Shown: one piece after another, positions 1-11,864 of the stretch
Layout: the number at the start of each line of letters is the position of its first letter
Position numbering within the stretch: the stretch's first letter is position 1
Origin: Clitopilus passeckerianus
Lineage: Eukaryota > Basidiomycota > Agaricomycetes > Agaricales > Entolomataceae
Assembly: GCA_944990035.1 (NCBI GenBank)
Contig: CALYLX010000100.1
Location: 62,001 to 126,000 of the forward strand
DNA: 64,000 nt
Reading direction: 5' to 3'
Program-made: the position numbers and the translations under genes
Notes under the pieces: generated by a model
What the model saw: only the letters and a program-made list of their open reading frames with translations
Told to the model about the DNA's origin: nothing
Databases searched by the model: none

Positions 1-1028
1 GTCCGCTCAGGCGTGGCAGATCCAAATCCCATCGTCATCTTCCATCAGCACAAGTCAAAACTACTCGCGAAATCCGAACGACCAGCAGTGATCGTAGAAC
101 CAGCAGTCTCCCAGGACGACCTTCTGACGATCCTTCTCCTCCTGCTGTGGTGCAGACATCTACGGATGAAAGCCATGTCTGATCGCCGTTCTGAAGCAGT
201 AGGATGGGCTATTTTGGGGTGTATTTGTTCATTGGCGGTGTGCTGATTACCGTATGAACTGTATATCATCGTAGATTAGAGGCACGGACTCGAACGTTTA
301 TGGAGTTACGGACATTTATGGACTTATTTACGGTAGATACACGAACACGTAGGATGAAGGACTGTAACATCAGGTTATTCGATTGGATGAGTACGACCGC
401 TCCAATCGAATCTGAATTATGGGTATCGAGAATACTTGGAAATTACATAGAATATACACTGAACGAAGATAATAACAACGGCCTGCGCAGTGGCACAGTA
501 GAAATGCGGGTATCCTGCTTGCATGGACAGGGATGGTCTCCACCCGACAAGCACGAGAATTATACGCCCAAGCGTAATGAAATATGTCAAATATACGGAC
601 CGTACGATAATATATACAGTAATCTAGTTGTATTTGTATGTAGAATTTGAATATGAGTATGTGTTGTATGTATTGGATATAGGTATTGCGTTTTGATTCG
701 AGAGTAGTACAATTTAAGGTAAGCTAGTGAAAGGGCGTGGATATGCAAGATGGGTGATGAAAAGCGAAGAGGATGAGATAGTCCACGAAGAATGTATGAA
801 GGCGGATCCAACAACCGAAGGAGGAGATTGACGAGGACATGATCAATAGTGAATGGAGGAGAGGCCGAAAAGGATGAGCTCGGCGCTCAGGGTTCACTGA
901 ACGAATTTGGGACCAATGACTGTCCAACTAGGTCCAGCAATCTGGGATATGTATGGCGTATGCGGTGGGAGGTAAGAGCATCTTCTCCGTCGAGCAATCG
1001 TGTGTCAAGCAGACGCTGCAGCTCGAGG
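1..1028. other. Unassigned left edge, no supported gene
   Basis: A frame on the plus strand is open from the first base to about 246, so the window may begin inside an exon or pseudogene, but the peptide is compositionally ordinary and shows no domain. A 116-codon ATG-started frame (300-650, plus) lies in AT-richer DNA and has no recognisable motif, conserved splice signal or paralogue here. I see no structure that would justify calling either a gene. Confidence 0.4.
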
Positions 1029-1144
1029 TCAAGCAGCCAGCACCACAACACCAACAGGCTTCGGTGTCGGCGTCACAGTCACCGTAGACGAAGTCGAAGA
1101 GGCAGGCCTATCCAGAGGCGGGGGACGATCCTGTTGCTGATGTC

Positions 1145-1175
<31 letters not shown>

Positions 1176-2603
1176 ATGATGTCGTAGCTGGTCCACTCGT
1201 TTGGGACTTCGACTTGGTGTATCTTCTTCGACATCCTTCACCTCTACCTGCTCGTCGACATCAGCATACACCCTAACCTCGACCCCCAACCTCCCAGCCT
1301 CTTCCTTGCCCCGCTGCACCCAATACTCCATCACGTGTGGGAGGGTATGCCATGGTGCATTGTTTCCCGCAGTGGTCGTGGCAGTACGCGGCGACGAAGG
1401 TGCTGCTGCTGGTGTTGCTGATGTTGACAAGGTGTAGGATGAGGAAGGACAAGGGCAAGTCCGAGTAAGCCCTCCCCTCTTGATCCAATACGACACATTC
1501 GGAACTTCCTTCAGCGCGGAGAGAATCCCTATAACGGCAAGGAGTGAAGGATCCGGACGTTCTTCGTCACCAGAAGCAGGAGGATGGCTGGAGGTTGATA
1601 ATGCCAACTTTGGTGGTGGTAGTACCGGAGTTGGTGCACCCACATCTCCTTCGTCCTGGGCCAATGTGGAAGGAGTCACCAATGCAGGCGACGAAGGCTC
1701 CGTACCCCCAGGCGACCCATCCCCTTCCTCCTCGTCTTCCTTCCCCTCCACCACAACCTTCCCATAGATCGCATAATCCCTTAGTAGGGCCTCCTTGGTG
1801 TACTTCGCTACGGGCACGTAGTTGAATGGCTGATGGGCTGCTTTGGATGGCGTGTCGTCGAGGAGGATTGTAGAGGATTGGGTGTGGCCTTTGAGTGGGT
1901 GTGAACGATGAGGTAAGGAGGAGTGGTGGGTGGATGGGAAGAGAGAAGATGTAGGCATAGGCAACGACCCAGCCGAACCCCAAATCCTTCCTAAATCCTT
2001 AACAGCCTTTCTCTTCTTCTTCCCCTCCTTCCCGTTCTTCCCTCCTTTCCGATCCTCCTCACGTACACCTTCCTCCTCCTGCTCCCTCGACCAAACTGCA
2101 CCCAGCTCCCGAACGTATTCTTCGCCAAAACATGTTTGGACCATCTCCACGACGGAGGAGGGTTTGGATGATGACCAAGCGATGGTTGTTAGCCAGGATT
2201 TGGTGTGGGGGTGGAAGAGGTAGGCGAGGAGGGTGGGGATGTAGGGGCGGGGGTGCGAGGTGCGGGTTGAGGGAGGGATGTCTTTGTGTGGGTGCGTGGA
2301 GGAGGACGACGAAGTAGAGGTGGAAGTTGAAGCTGTTGATGCCGATGATGACGACGATGTGGACGAGGAAGAAGATGCGGATGAATCTTGAGAATGCCCG
2401 GGCGCAGCCGAAGCCCCACTCGAAGAGGAGGATGAGTCTGGTTTCAGCACACGATGAACGAGTGTGCCATTAAGGTCCAACACGAGGAGCTTCTTCGTCG
2501 GTGCAGAATCAGGTTTGTTACATCCCCTAAGATATGGTTCGGATGGCCTAGGTGGCGAATCCGGGACGTTAGGGGATACCCCGATATCCAAGTCTTTCGA
2601 CAT
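1029..2603 (-). CDS. FCP1/SCP-type HAD phosphatase-like protein, single exon
   Basis: A 524-residue intronless frame starting at the ATG at 2603. Residues about 38-50 carry the HAD motif I (LLVLDLNGTLVH; Asp43 would be the phospho-acceptor). Motif II is the WSSS segment, and motif III is ILLDDTPSKA with two adjacent Asp. This order is that of FCP1-homology (NIF/SCP-like) phosphatases, which act on phosphoserine of RNA polymerase II CTD or other proteins. The second Asp of the usual DxDxT signature is Asn45 here, so catalysis may be altered. Low-complexity Ser runs (residues about 55-100) and a C-terminal His5-Gln7 tract flank the domain, and the latter comes from a (CTG)n/(ATG)n triplet run at 1143-1182. 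Substrate and location cannot be read from the sequence. The family call is fairly firm; activity is uncertain. Confidence 0.8.
1143..1182. repeat. Triplet microsatellite inside the FCP1-like gene
   Basis: Consecutive CTG units pass into ATG units. On the coding (minus) strand they read as a His tract followed by a Gln tract near the protein C-terminus. Such runs are slippage-prone, so the length is probably polymorphic. Confidence 0.85.
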
Positions 2604-3119
2604 CCCGCAATTGTGCTTGGTGGCTGCGGTGTGGAGCAGGTCGGACTTGGCAATGGCAAGGAAGACTGGGACGAGGACGGGGGTGAGATTGGGATTCGGG
2701 AGGAGGGGTATGGTGTAAGACAGACCTTTTTTCTAACTGTGGAGAGACAAATATACCTCTGCACAGCGTTGCTCAATCTTTCCGTGTGCACAGACCAGTC
2801 AAGATACCCGCTTTTGACCGCAGGCAGCGGTTGCGGTTCCGAATAACCGAGTAGCCGTAGGATAAGCAGCAAGCCCCAGGTTTCTTAGTGTAGACTAGAG
2901 ACTACTCTTGTAAGAGTGAGTCTGATAGAGCCGTGGTTAGACTAGAGTAGAGAATGGTGCAGATGGTAGAAGGAGAGTGAGGTGTCCGATCAAAAGAGCG
3001 AAGGTGATTGACGTTTTGGCGCTTAGGCATGGATATCGCGTGGAATCGTTAGGTAAGCGGTCCAGACTCTGCATAGCCACGGCGCTGCCCATGGTCATCG
3101 AGGTCGTTCGCGACACAGC
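2604..3119. other. Intergenic, nothing recognised
   Basis: This is the upstream flank of the FCP1-like gene. Both strands have short open frames only, without domain or splice support. Confidence 0.5.
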
Positions 3120-3480
3120 AGAGATTGGCTTCACATCCCACGAATGCTGGCATTGAAATAAAAATGGGGCAAGGAGAAGGTAGATACAATCGTAATTATT
3201 AGATGTTACGGTCGGATTCCTGGTGAGGCCTATCGTTATAGTCGAGGACATGGGACTTGACAATATCAGCGTCGTGAAACTGGGAATACCAAGTGGACAC
3301 CTCAATGGGCAAGTATTTCCATGTAATATAGTTATTGTTCGCACACCCTACTTCGTAACAAGCGCCCCTCGCCCGATTCTTTGCTTCTGTGGCATCGTTC
3401 AGTAGCAACCAAGCGGGCGTACCTGTAATGTCGCCCAATGCTTCGCGGGGCACGGGAGCCATCCCGTAACATAATTGGAC
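3120..3480 (-). pseudogene. Truncated tandem duplicate of the 3' end of F-box-like gene A
   Basis: On the minus strand, 3463-3202 encodes a divergent copy of the last ~90 residues of gene A (shared blocks PAWLLLND.AEAK, TWKYLPI, the VLDY segment, QESD near the end). It keeps a stop at the corresponding place. The similarity continues past the stop into what is 3' UTR of gene A, so the copied unit was genomic DNA of about 360 bp (3120-3480 versus about 3680-4045). There is no N-terminal F-box part, promoter or start in register, so it is not expected to make a functional protein. Confidence 0.8.
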
Positions 3481-3767
3481 GGAAAACATAACCTCTTCCA
3501 GTAAGAAACATCCAAGGATTTCCTAAAGAGTTTCTCGTAGAAATACTACTCAAGTTTCTTGGGTGAAATACACCAAGAAACATTAAGGTTCTCTTCATTT
3601 CTCTGATAGTTAAAGTTATGAGTTTTCCTACGTAAAACCTGCGCAGAGAATGCAGATAGCTTTTCCTAAGTCGTTTTCCCCCGGAGATCCCAGTCACACC
3701 CCAGAGGACGCGAGATCTTGAGAACGAAAATGGAGGAAGTAAATTATAGTAATACTTTGATTCGTAA

Positions 3768-5492
3768 TTACCCGATACTATGATCGGATTCTTGTCTAGG
3801 CCTATCCTCATAGTCGATAACATGAGTCTTGACAATCCCCATTCCCTGTAATAGCTCATACCGTGTCGGCACCTTGATGGGCAAGTACTTCCACGTAACG
3901 TACTCGTCCGACGCCGTCCCTTCGTCGGATGTCTGGTATCTGGCGCGGCACTTTGCCTCCGCTACATCGTTGGGCAGCAACCACGGCGGCGTAGGCACGA
4001 TCATATCGTCCAATGCCTTGGAGAGTGCCATACCGTAGTCACCGCAACTTAGGACCTCCTCACGCCTCTCGGCTTCTTCGTCTCTCTTCGCCTCTTGCGA
4101 GCTTGCGGCCCCAGCGATCCATTCTTTCACTTTGTCCATCCATCCTTCATCGACAGGCGATGCATTAGAATCGTCATCGAAGTCGTATTCCTCAGCCTTT
4201 ATCCTCGTCTCACGAAGCGCCTCGGTGTAACCATGCAGAAGATGGTACACATTGACTTCTTGAAGTTTGCCGTTCGACCGGGCTCTATGTATTGCCTCAG
4301 ACAGGGCTTTGTCGAGTTTCTCGCTATACAATTCCTTCTGCATGTACTGATCAGCATGAATGTCTCTCGCGTCGTCTGGCCCATTCGAGTATTCTATAGT
4401 GAGATTGAGCGTTTCGAGATTATGAGGAAGATCGCTGTAAATGAGATGAGCTATATTGTTAGGGAGTATACCCGCACTAACCTATGGTTGAGCCACGAGT
4501 CTGCGATGCCCATATAAGTTTCAATATTGAGGACCCGTAGGTTTACGAGTCGGCTGAACCTCAGTTTCCCCTAATGCCAGACTGTCAGTAATCAATCAGT
4601 GTCGTCGCTCCAATGCAAAGCATACCGAATTATCCCAGGATTCAAGTTGGTCTGGCGTATACCTCCAACTGAGAGATATTATCGTAGAGTAACATTTCTC
4701 CAATAATGTGTTGGCCAGATGGAGACCATTGAACCCATCGATGCTGAGTTCCGTCAACTGAGTAAAGTCGACCCGAAGATCCTGGCGTTCCAAATAGTGT
4801 CCTAGGATATTTCTGAGCGATCCTCCGAGTTTGAGACATTTGATTTTGAACGGTGCTTCGTCGGGACGTTCTTGGGGTGTGGGTAGACCTACAAGTCGGC
4901 CGTTGGAACGGAGAAAACGCGGAGCTTCCACGGTTTGACCACGACCCTCAAGCTCCAAGTATTCGAGAAGGGGATTCCTGATAATCTCCATCGGAAACTG
5001 CCTACACAGTCGAAGCAGTCGAAGCGATGTCAGTGTGGGTATCCTGAGCACCGACTCTATCCCAAGCCTGAGTGGCTCGGGAAATTCGTACCAGTTAGGA
5101 CAGAATAACGAGAATGTTTGTAGGTCTCCTGCTCGAGCAATCAATTCCAGGAGTTCGGGGAAGGAGGTATCCAAAACGACCGATCTTCCTCGGATGGACA
5201 ATATGCGAATGTAGGAGAGGAAAGCTGGATTATTACGAGCGGTCGCAGACAATGTCTTGAACACCGGGGTTGGGGAGCTGCTAAAATATCGATCTATTGA
5301 GGAGTGCATGGTTCGACCCGCGAACGTTATTTTTCGTAGAAGGCGTCGTTGGGCGTGATCTCTCCAAGCTCGGCACAGTAAGGAGCACGCCTTGAGAGTT
5401 GCTCGAATTTCGATGTCATGGGCTTTGGTTCCAAATTCAATCTCCTTGATAATGACTGAGATAATGTCGAGTGGGAGCGAGTTGGAAATCAT
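3768..5492 (-). CDS. F-box-like/LRR-like protein A (three exons)
   Basis: Exons 5492-4626, 4570-4482 and 4434-3768; introns of 55 and 47 nt, the second with a good CTAAC branch site; 540 residues. The N-terminus (LPLDIISVII...CSLLCRAW...RRLLRKI) is the helical F-box-like segment of a large fungal family. The middle has leucine-rich, repeat-like strands (LSYIRILSIRGR, EIIRNPLLEYLELEG, LRVDFTQLTELSIDGF) and the C-terminus is acidic, then ends in the subfamily block TWKYLPIKVPTRY. If it is a true F-box protein it would bind Skp1 in an SCF ubiquitin ligase and present an unknown substrate. An ATG 15 codons upstream is in frame, but this start aligns with gene G. Intact. Confidence 0.75.
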
Positions 5493-6395
5493 TAAAAAAA
5501 AATTAGGGTCGAGAGCAAGTCGAGATTTTACTTGCATTCGGTTGTAGCCGACAGAGTGAGGTTATTTACATCAGCCGTCGCTGCTAAATAAGTGATGTAA
5601 TATTTGGCAGCATTCACTGGTGCAGATAAAGAAGCGAGAATCCGCGCCTCACGGGCCACGACCTTGGCAACGACGCTCATTCACAGCTTGACACAGACAA
5701 AGTTATTGATTATCGATTATCATTGATTTGATCTTTCATTACGATGGTGGACGAGCTCCTTTATCGAAACCCGCTGGATCCGCGGGTATCCATGTGAAAT
5801 TCTGAAGACGCTATGCCCAGTCGACGCATTCTTGGCTTACTTCACTCTCAGTATCATCAGCAGGTCTAATGCGAGTCTAAGGATATCACACCTCTCTGCG
5901 GCCCCGGTGCATGTGCGCCTATTTTCGCCAGAATCAGGGTGCCCATATCAATGGTCTCCGCCGAACAAATATTGCGTAAGTTAATAACATTTACTCGCAG
6001 AAGCAATGCACACATTGCCTTCACCCGGTGCTGAGATCCATGCCAGTCTAGTCGACGCAGTCTCAGTCCGCTTCCCCCGCATCATCATAAACAGCTCCAG
6101 GACAGCGTGTGACCATCGTTGAACTCCTATTTCTTGAATCCGTCCTGTCGATGTGAAGCTGCGGAACAGGCACGTATCTCCTGGTAGCCTGAGGCTCAGA
6201 GTACATCGTCACTTATACGTGGAAAACGTGGCATTAAGGCTGAACTGGATCATACCAACATCTGCAGCTCGGTCATAGTAGACCGATCAAAAACCTCCAG
6301 TTTTTGAAGTCCTACGATATCGAAGGATGGACACCAAACACCTACTCCCCACCGGCAATCTGACTTGCCTGTTCGAAGAGCGCCTTCGAACCTGA
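5493..6395. other. Intergenic between gene A and the adhesin-like gene
   Basis: Contains the promoter side of gene A (with the shared upstream element at 5583) and presumably the promoter and any 5' exon of the plus-strand gene that follows. No convincing open frame or RNA was seen. Confidence 0.4.
5583..5597. promoter_or_regulatory. Shared F-box upstream element, copy A (variant)
   Basis: Reads GCTAAATAAGTGATG on the plus strand, 91 bp upstream of the gene A start. It is the most divergent of the seven copies (one extra base). Confidence 0.4.
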
Positions 6396-7832
6396 ACAGC
6401 TAGGACAGTTCGTGGCTTGGTGGTAATCTCCCTCGCTGGCATTGGCTGCTTACTTTTGACCGCCATAAATGGCCCCCATTTCTCCTTCGGCTCTGCTGAC
6501 AAGGTCGGTCATTCCAGCTCCTCAGTACTAGATCTGATCCTGACAAACGGCATCCCAGGCGTTGAACAATACAGAGTGGCCTATCCCATCCGGTATCACC
6601 CTCAACACATGCGACACGTGGACTAAACATCCTGGGTGGCTTTCGCAACGTTCTTCAGCTAAGGCTACCTTTTCGCTTCCTATCAATGCCGATAACCTCC
6701 TTGTCCTATCTCGTGGTGGTAACCTTGGGCGTATCCGCTTAGTTAATGGGTACGATGGAGAGGACGCCAAAGTCGAGGTCCACGCGACTTATGGCCGTGG
6801 TCTCGTTCTTGAGGACTACGTCAAGATTTGTACGATTACCAGGGGTGACGGGGAAACTGGAATGGGCTTCTTCGTGAGTTTTTTCAATTGATCATTTATA
6901 TTCCTCGATGGCATCAACATAACACCTAGACCCAACCAGCCACCTTTCCGGACGTTGAATATGTCGCCACTGTTCACCTCCCGACATCAGGCAGAACGAC
7001 TCCCCTTCGTATCCCAAAACTCGAAACCGATCTTATCTTGCCGGATCTTTGGATGTCCTTTGGCTCCGGGATGGTCGAATTTGACGATGTTGTCCTCAAG
7101 AGTGACACCACATCGGATACTAGAGCCCTCGGGGTAGGTCAGATTCCTACCCACTCCTGAGTGTATGGCGTTCTAACTTTGAGCTTTGTAGTCCATTCGC
7201 ACGAAACGCGCACGGCTCAGCGTTGACGAACATTATGTCATCGGGAACATCCAAGTCAAGTCCAACTTCTCGCATGAATACCACCTCCAGAATGGGCCTC
7301 TCGAGTACGCCCATGTCAAGCTTTTGGTCGAGTCTCCCCCTGGAGGTTCGATTGCAGATGAGGTTGGGCTGAACAAGTAAGAACAATTACACTCGCGCTG
7401 GACCGATTTTACCTTTGATCATATAGAACATTCGCTCAGACTATCAGGCTGCAAAATCGGATGGATCAGGTACCAGCATCTGACGGCCCTTTCTTGTTCG
7501 AAGTTTCTTCCCCCGAAATCCTTGAGCTCGATATCGCATATGACTCCGTATATTCATGCATGCCATGGTCATTCCTGCCGTGCCAAAGCGATCTCGACAT
7601 TAGACCTCCTGCCACCTTCAGAGGAAGCTTCAATATTACTTCTGCCCAAGGGGCCCAGCTCCACTTCGACGGGAATCCTGACCCTACCGGAACTGGGCGA
7701 TTGAGGAAGGTTGATGTTAATGGTGCCGGTTCGGAGGAGATGACGGGTAGGGTTAGATGGGAGGGGGGTGCATTTGATGAGGTTCTGTTTGAAGTCAATA
7801 CGAACCTTCACCCAAGCCTTTTCTTACAGTGA
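6396..7832 (+). CDS. Membrane-anchored adhesin-like fungal protein, 5' end unresolved
   Basis: Supported exons: about 6396-6503, 6559-6873, 6930-7133, 7192-7376 and 7427-7832, joined by four introns of 50-58 nt in compatible phases. The first supported exon encodes a hydrophobic segment (VVISLAGIGCLLLTAI), consistent with a signal anchor. It is followed by the segment WPIPSGITLNTC, a core rich in short beta-strand stretches (LLVLSRGG, VEVHATYG, VHLPTSGR, GSFNITSAQGAQL) and a short tail. The pattern resembles an uncharacterised basidiomycete family sometimes annotated as adhesin-domain protein; that is recalled, not searched. No in-frame ATG precedes the first exon after the stop at 6393, so an upstream exon is missing from my model or the 5' end is decayed. 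Function unknown; probably at the cell surface. Confidence 0.6.
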
Positions 7833-8872
7833 GATTTCTACTATCGTTGGCCTTCGTGGTCTTCCTCTCTTTAAAATTTAGCCTAAACGTCATTTCCTTT
7901 TTCTTAACCGTACGGATGGTAACCGGAGAGCCACGACTGATAGTGAATTAATTAGAACTAAGATTGTCGAACTTCCATATGCTTCATCTGAGCACACCCC
8001 TGGCTACGGGGCATTGAAACCATTTCCAGACTCGCCAGAGCCAGGCTGACAGTCGGTCTGGCCTCCCGGCTTCGCATTCAACTGCCTCGTACACTCCAGC
8101 GGGAATCTTCGTCATCTTAGCAGTGGCGTTGTGAAGATTCAGAGGTTGGTGGGGTCTTGTCTTATCATATCGCTGCTTTCACTCTACCTTCATTGAGTCG
8201 GTGGAGGGAACTCTGCAGAAACACCGTGAAGAGGCGAAGGTCGAGAAGAAGCTCCTCAAAACCGGTTTTTGTGTCCAAATGCATCTTATCTCCGCCCTTC
8301 AACATGCTCGCCTGCTAACAACCCCGCTATCCTCATTCTTCCTAGCGTTCGTGGTGATTTCTGAGATGAACATTGCATAGCCGACGTTTGAAGCCTCTTG
8401 CTCCTGGTGTCGCTGGGCATGAAGTATGGCGAATCAACGACCGAACTTGAATCCTCCCTGCCTACCCCCTTAACCCATACCGTCTGCTGCGCCTTCGTCA
8501 TCGTTTCCTCCACTTTTTGCCTGTTGAGTGCATTCCCTGGCGGTTACCGGCGTGTCATTCACTGGTGGTCTAACTCCCCAGCCGGGTTCCTATCAACCGT
8601 GCCGCCGAAATCTAGATTTTATTAACACAACAGTTGTCGTTGGATTATCTCGGTTCTTCATGACTCAATTTGAATTGTGCCTTGACGATCAATAACTGCT
8701 TCGCCCTTCACCTCCTGCGCTCTTAGTACCTGCTTGGACCTTTCATTGTTCCTATTCAACCTTCCCACTAAGTGGTGGACCGTGGAAGTGGTATTTCATG
8801 CATGCGTTTCAATTGAAAGAGTAACACGGAACGGATATTACATGAGAACACTGTAATAGACTAAGCTAGCCA
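7833..8872. other. Intergenic with a decayed repeat
   Basis: Holds one copy of a dispersed sequence (8238-8528) also found near 11.6-11.9 kb. The rest has only short frames without support. Confidence 0.5.
8238..8528. repeat. Dispersed degenerate repeat, copy 1
   Basis: Collinear with 11573-11864: shared blocks are AGGTCGAGAAGAAG, CCAAATGCA, a CATAGC...CGTTTG.AGCCTC stretch, CGAC.GAACC-type text and the CCTCCGCTTTT/GTGTTGAG-like end. Both are in the same orientation and both are broken by indels. Probably remnants of an old gene or transposable element; the identity is not recognisable. Confidence 0.65.
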
Positions 8873-10505
8873 CTACCAAATGTCACGACTCAATTTATCC
8901 AAATAGTATTCGTCGTAGTCCATAATCTCAAAACGAAGCATACCGGTTGCCTTCAACGCGGGGAACGTATTCGCAAGCTTCCCAGGTGTACTCCTCCAAG
9001 CAAGAAAACGACCAACATAACCAGCCTCGCTACCTGTAGCGGAAGCGTAGCCATTCTCTCTGCAGTACCTGTCCAACTGGTCGTCGTCGTATTCTGAACT
9101 CGCGAAGTCCTCAGAATCGCCTTGATCTTGACTTTCATCATTCCCTCCATTACGTTCCCGGCATTTTTTGTCCCAACCAACTTGCCATACCACCTCGCTC
9201 CGATCCTCGTCAAAGCCTCCTGCCCAACCCCGTATCAGGATACGGAGATTGATCTCGCGAAAACTCCCTCGAATTTTGGCGTCCAGACAGAGTGCGGCGA
9301 TTTTCGAGTCGAAATTCGTCTCCTCAACGTCCCACTGGAGTCTCTCCGGGCCTAGGTCGTTTTCGAATTGAGCAGCCCAAGGATCAAATTCAATCGCAAA
9401 ATTGAGTGTTTCAAGGCTGTTCGGGAGTCCGCATTGCTCGAGCATGACAAGGATATCGCTGAGGTGGTTGTAGAATCTCCATTCGTAGTCTCCGTCAACA
9501 TGGGCGTCAATGCTGATCGCTCGGAGGTTTGGAAAGTCTCTGAATGGGAAAGTCGGTACTTCCGACTGTAAAATCATCAGATGCATCGTAATCGGTAGAG
9601 GCAGCGGCACATACGGGGTCAGTTCGGTAATACTCCTCTGATTCGCCTCGGTACGTCCATGAAAAGTGTGTTAGGGACCCTGAGGCGAGCTTGAGGACGG
9701 TCTGAGGAAACTCGAAAGGGCAGTTCTCGATCTGGAGCTCCTTCAGCTGCGAGAAGTCGAGGCGAAAATCTTGACGATCGTTGTAGTACTCGAGGATAGT
9801 GGACGAATACCCCGTCAAATGAAGGTATTCGACCTGGGCCTTGACTTCTGCTGGTTCTCGAGCTGGCGTTGATGGTCGCTCCAATTGACCTTTCTTTCGC
9901 CGAGGTTTAGGAACCTTGCGGAGGCCTTGGTCCCCGGTTACTTCAAGGTGCTTCAGGGAAGAGTACCCAATAATTTCAAGGGGAAACTGTCCACAGATGC
10001 CTTGAAGCGCAATTGATTTAACTTTTGGGGATGAGAGGACTGCCTCGACGGATGCTCGTAACGCCTCTGGAAATCTGCGCCAGTGTATACAGTCAGAATG
10101 GCACCGCATTTCCCATAAAAAGCTTCGGAGGTTTCCAAGCTTGGCGAGAATGTCTAGAATGTCTGGAAAATCTGGGTCCGATATAACCCATCTGCCACGA
10201 ATATGGAGGACTTGGATATATGCCACCCAGTCGCTATCATTCTGTATGGTATCCAGAAGCTGCTGGAGGGAAGCTTGGCCGCAGTAGCGCTTATAATTAG
10301 GCTCTTTGTAATAGTTCGTCCGCCACTTTGGGTCGACGAGTACGACCTTCTTTAGCAACCGCCTCTGAGCTATGGGTCGCCATGCTCGGCATACGAAGGA
10401 GCAGGCACGTAAGGTTCGTGCAGCCAGAGACTTTGAGAAAGGCTCGTTGGAGAGCTCATCGAGTATGGAGGTCGTGATATCCAGAGGTATCCTACCGGCT
10501 GACAT
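8873..10505 (-). CDS. F-box-like/LRR-like protein B
   Basis: Exons 10505-9615 and 9565-8873, with one 49-nt phase-0 intron; 527 residues. Residues about 6-58 form the F-box-like helices (IPLDITTSILDELS...CSFVCRAWRPIAQRRLLKK). Strand-like leucine-rich blocks follow (VAYIQVLHIRGRWVIS, QFPLEIIGYSSLKHLE, DFRLDFSQLKELQIE). The second exon carries MLEQCGLPNSLETLN, a FREINLRILIRGW block, an acidic linker and the conserved tail ATGMLRF...RDIW. This is the best preserved member and a useful reference for the family. Predicted role is SCF substrate adaptor by family resemblance; the substrate is unknown. Confidence 0.8.
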
Positions 10506-10574
10506 GGCAAAAGAAGAGGAAAACTAGACGTCCCTAGCTTACTCCAGGAACGTGTTCGCGTTATTTGACCTGTT

Positions 10575-10588
10575 GCCAAATAATGATG
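10575..10588. promoter_or_regulatory. Shared F-box upstream element, copy B
   Basis: GCCAAATAATGATG on the plus strand, 70 bp upstream of the gene B ATG. Immediately closer to the gene is a 17-bp block (10546-10562) identical to one upstream of pseudogene C. Confidence 0.6.
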
Positions 10589-11572
10589 CAACCGCAATTA
10601 CGCGATCGCTTTAGAGTCTCCACCATGGTACTGTTCATAACTTCCAGGCTGATCCAGCAGAGAGGCATTTCGGAGCAACCAAGTTGTGGTTTCCTGTATA
10701 AAACTCAGCCTATTTTCGTAGAGGTAGGGCTAAAAGTTCGGTGGCAACGACTGCAAGTGAGGATGATGTGGCTGTGGAGAGTCTAGAGCCATTAGATAAT
10801 CAACCTCCTCGTTGAACCGCACCACCATCTCAAAAATGCGGATTCGTGAAGACTGCACTCTTCCGTCTCATATCATCGGATGCTGTGGCTGATATTTGGG
10901 TATACATGGAAGATGTTACTCCAACGTTTGTGTGAGTATAGCTCGATTATGAGGCGACAACAAAGTGCTGATTTTTGCCCTTCAGGAACTGGATGGCCAA
11001 ATCTCCACCAGGAGACCGCTACAAGAAAGGGCGACTAGGCGAACCAGAATGCCTTGATTCGCCTATACGTATACCTGGCCATTGGACCCTCGTCGTCCAT
11101 GCTCCAGGATGGACTGTTGCTGGGATTTGCTGGTGACAGCCACCAACATCGACTTGCTGTCAACGCCGTCCTTGCTTCATCTTCTCCTCCTGCTTCGGGG
11201 AGTAGGTCCTGAAGCTCGTTGCTATCCAGACCGTGACGCGCTCCTCCTTTTTCCCGCCTCCTGTCACCCATAACATCCGATTGTTTCGACCTGGACTCGT
11301 TTGATGCCCTCCCTCCCTGCTTCGGTCTCGTCAACCCCGTCACCACCTGCATCTACCTCAACAGTCGATACTGCTGCCCCTGCCGCAACTTCATCCCTCC
11401 TTCGGCGACTAAGGATGGAAAGCACCAACAGAAAACTGCGGGAATACCCGAGCACCAAGGTGTCAACACTGGCGAACGTCAACACTGACGTCCTGAACAA
11501 TGGCCCGGTGCAGCCTGTGCAGGAAGGAGTTGGGCGAAGAGAAGTCTATGCGGTAGCGCTGGGAAGAATTGG

Positions 11573-11864
11573 AGGTCGAGAAGAAGAACGCTTGCTGCAA
11601 TCCGCGTTTTCACCCAAATGCAACCGCTCCCACCCTTCGACATCCTCTACCTCTGATGACTTCACTATCATCGTTCTGACCGCTGGTCATGACAGACGCT
11701 GAGACGGCCCTCGCATAGCGAGCGTTTGGAGCCTCCTCCTGTGTTGTTGTGCACGAAGCAGGGCGACGACCGAATCCTCCCCTCCCTACCTTTCTAACTC
11801 AGACCGTCGGCTACACCTTCGCCTTCGCCTTCGCCCTCGTTCCCTCCGCTTTTCGCGTGTTGAG
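11573..11864. repeat. Dispersed degenerate repeat, copy 2
   Basis: Partner of 8238-8528, same orientation. A weaker, patchy third match may exist around 48.5-49.3 kb, for example GGTACCACC followed by CTGC/CTTTTCC text, but I would not rely on it. Confidence 0.6.

Noticed and set aside
300..650. 116-codon ATG-started frame near the left edge
   Set aside because: No domain, no paralogue, atypical composition for neighbouring genes; a frame of this size is expected by chance in AT-richer DNA.
1201..2317. Several long frames antisense to the FCP1-like gene
   Set aside because: Mirror effect of the biased codon use of a Ser/Pro-rich coding strand; no motifs of their own.
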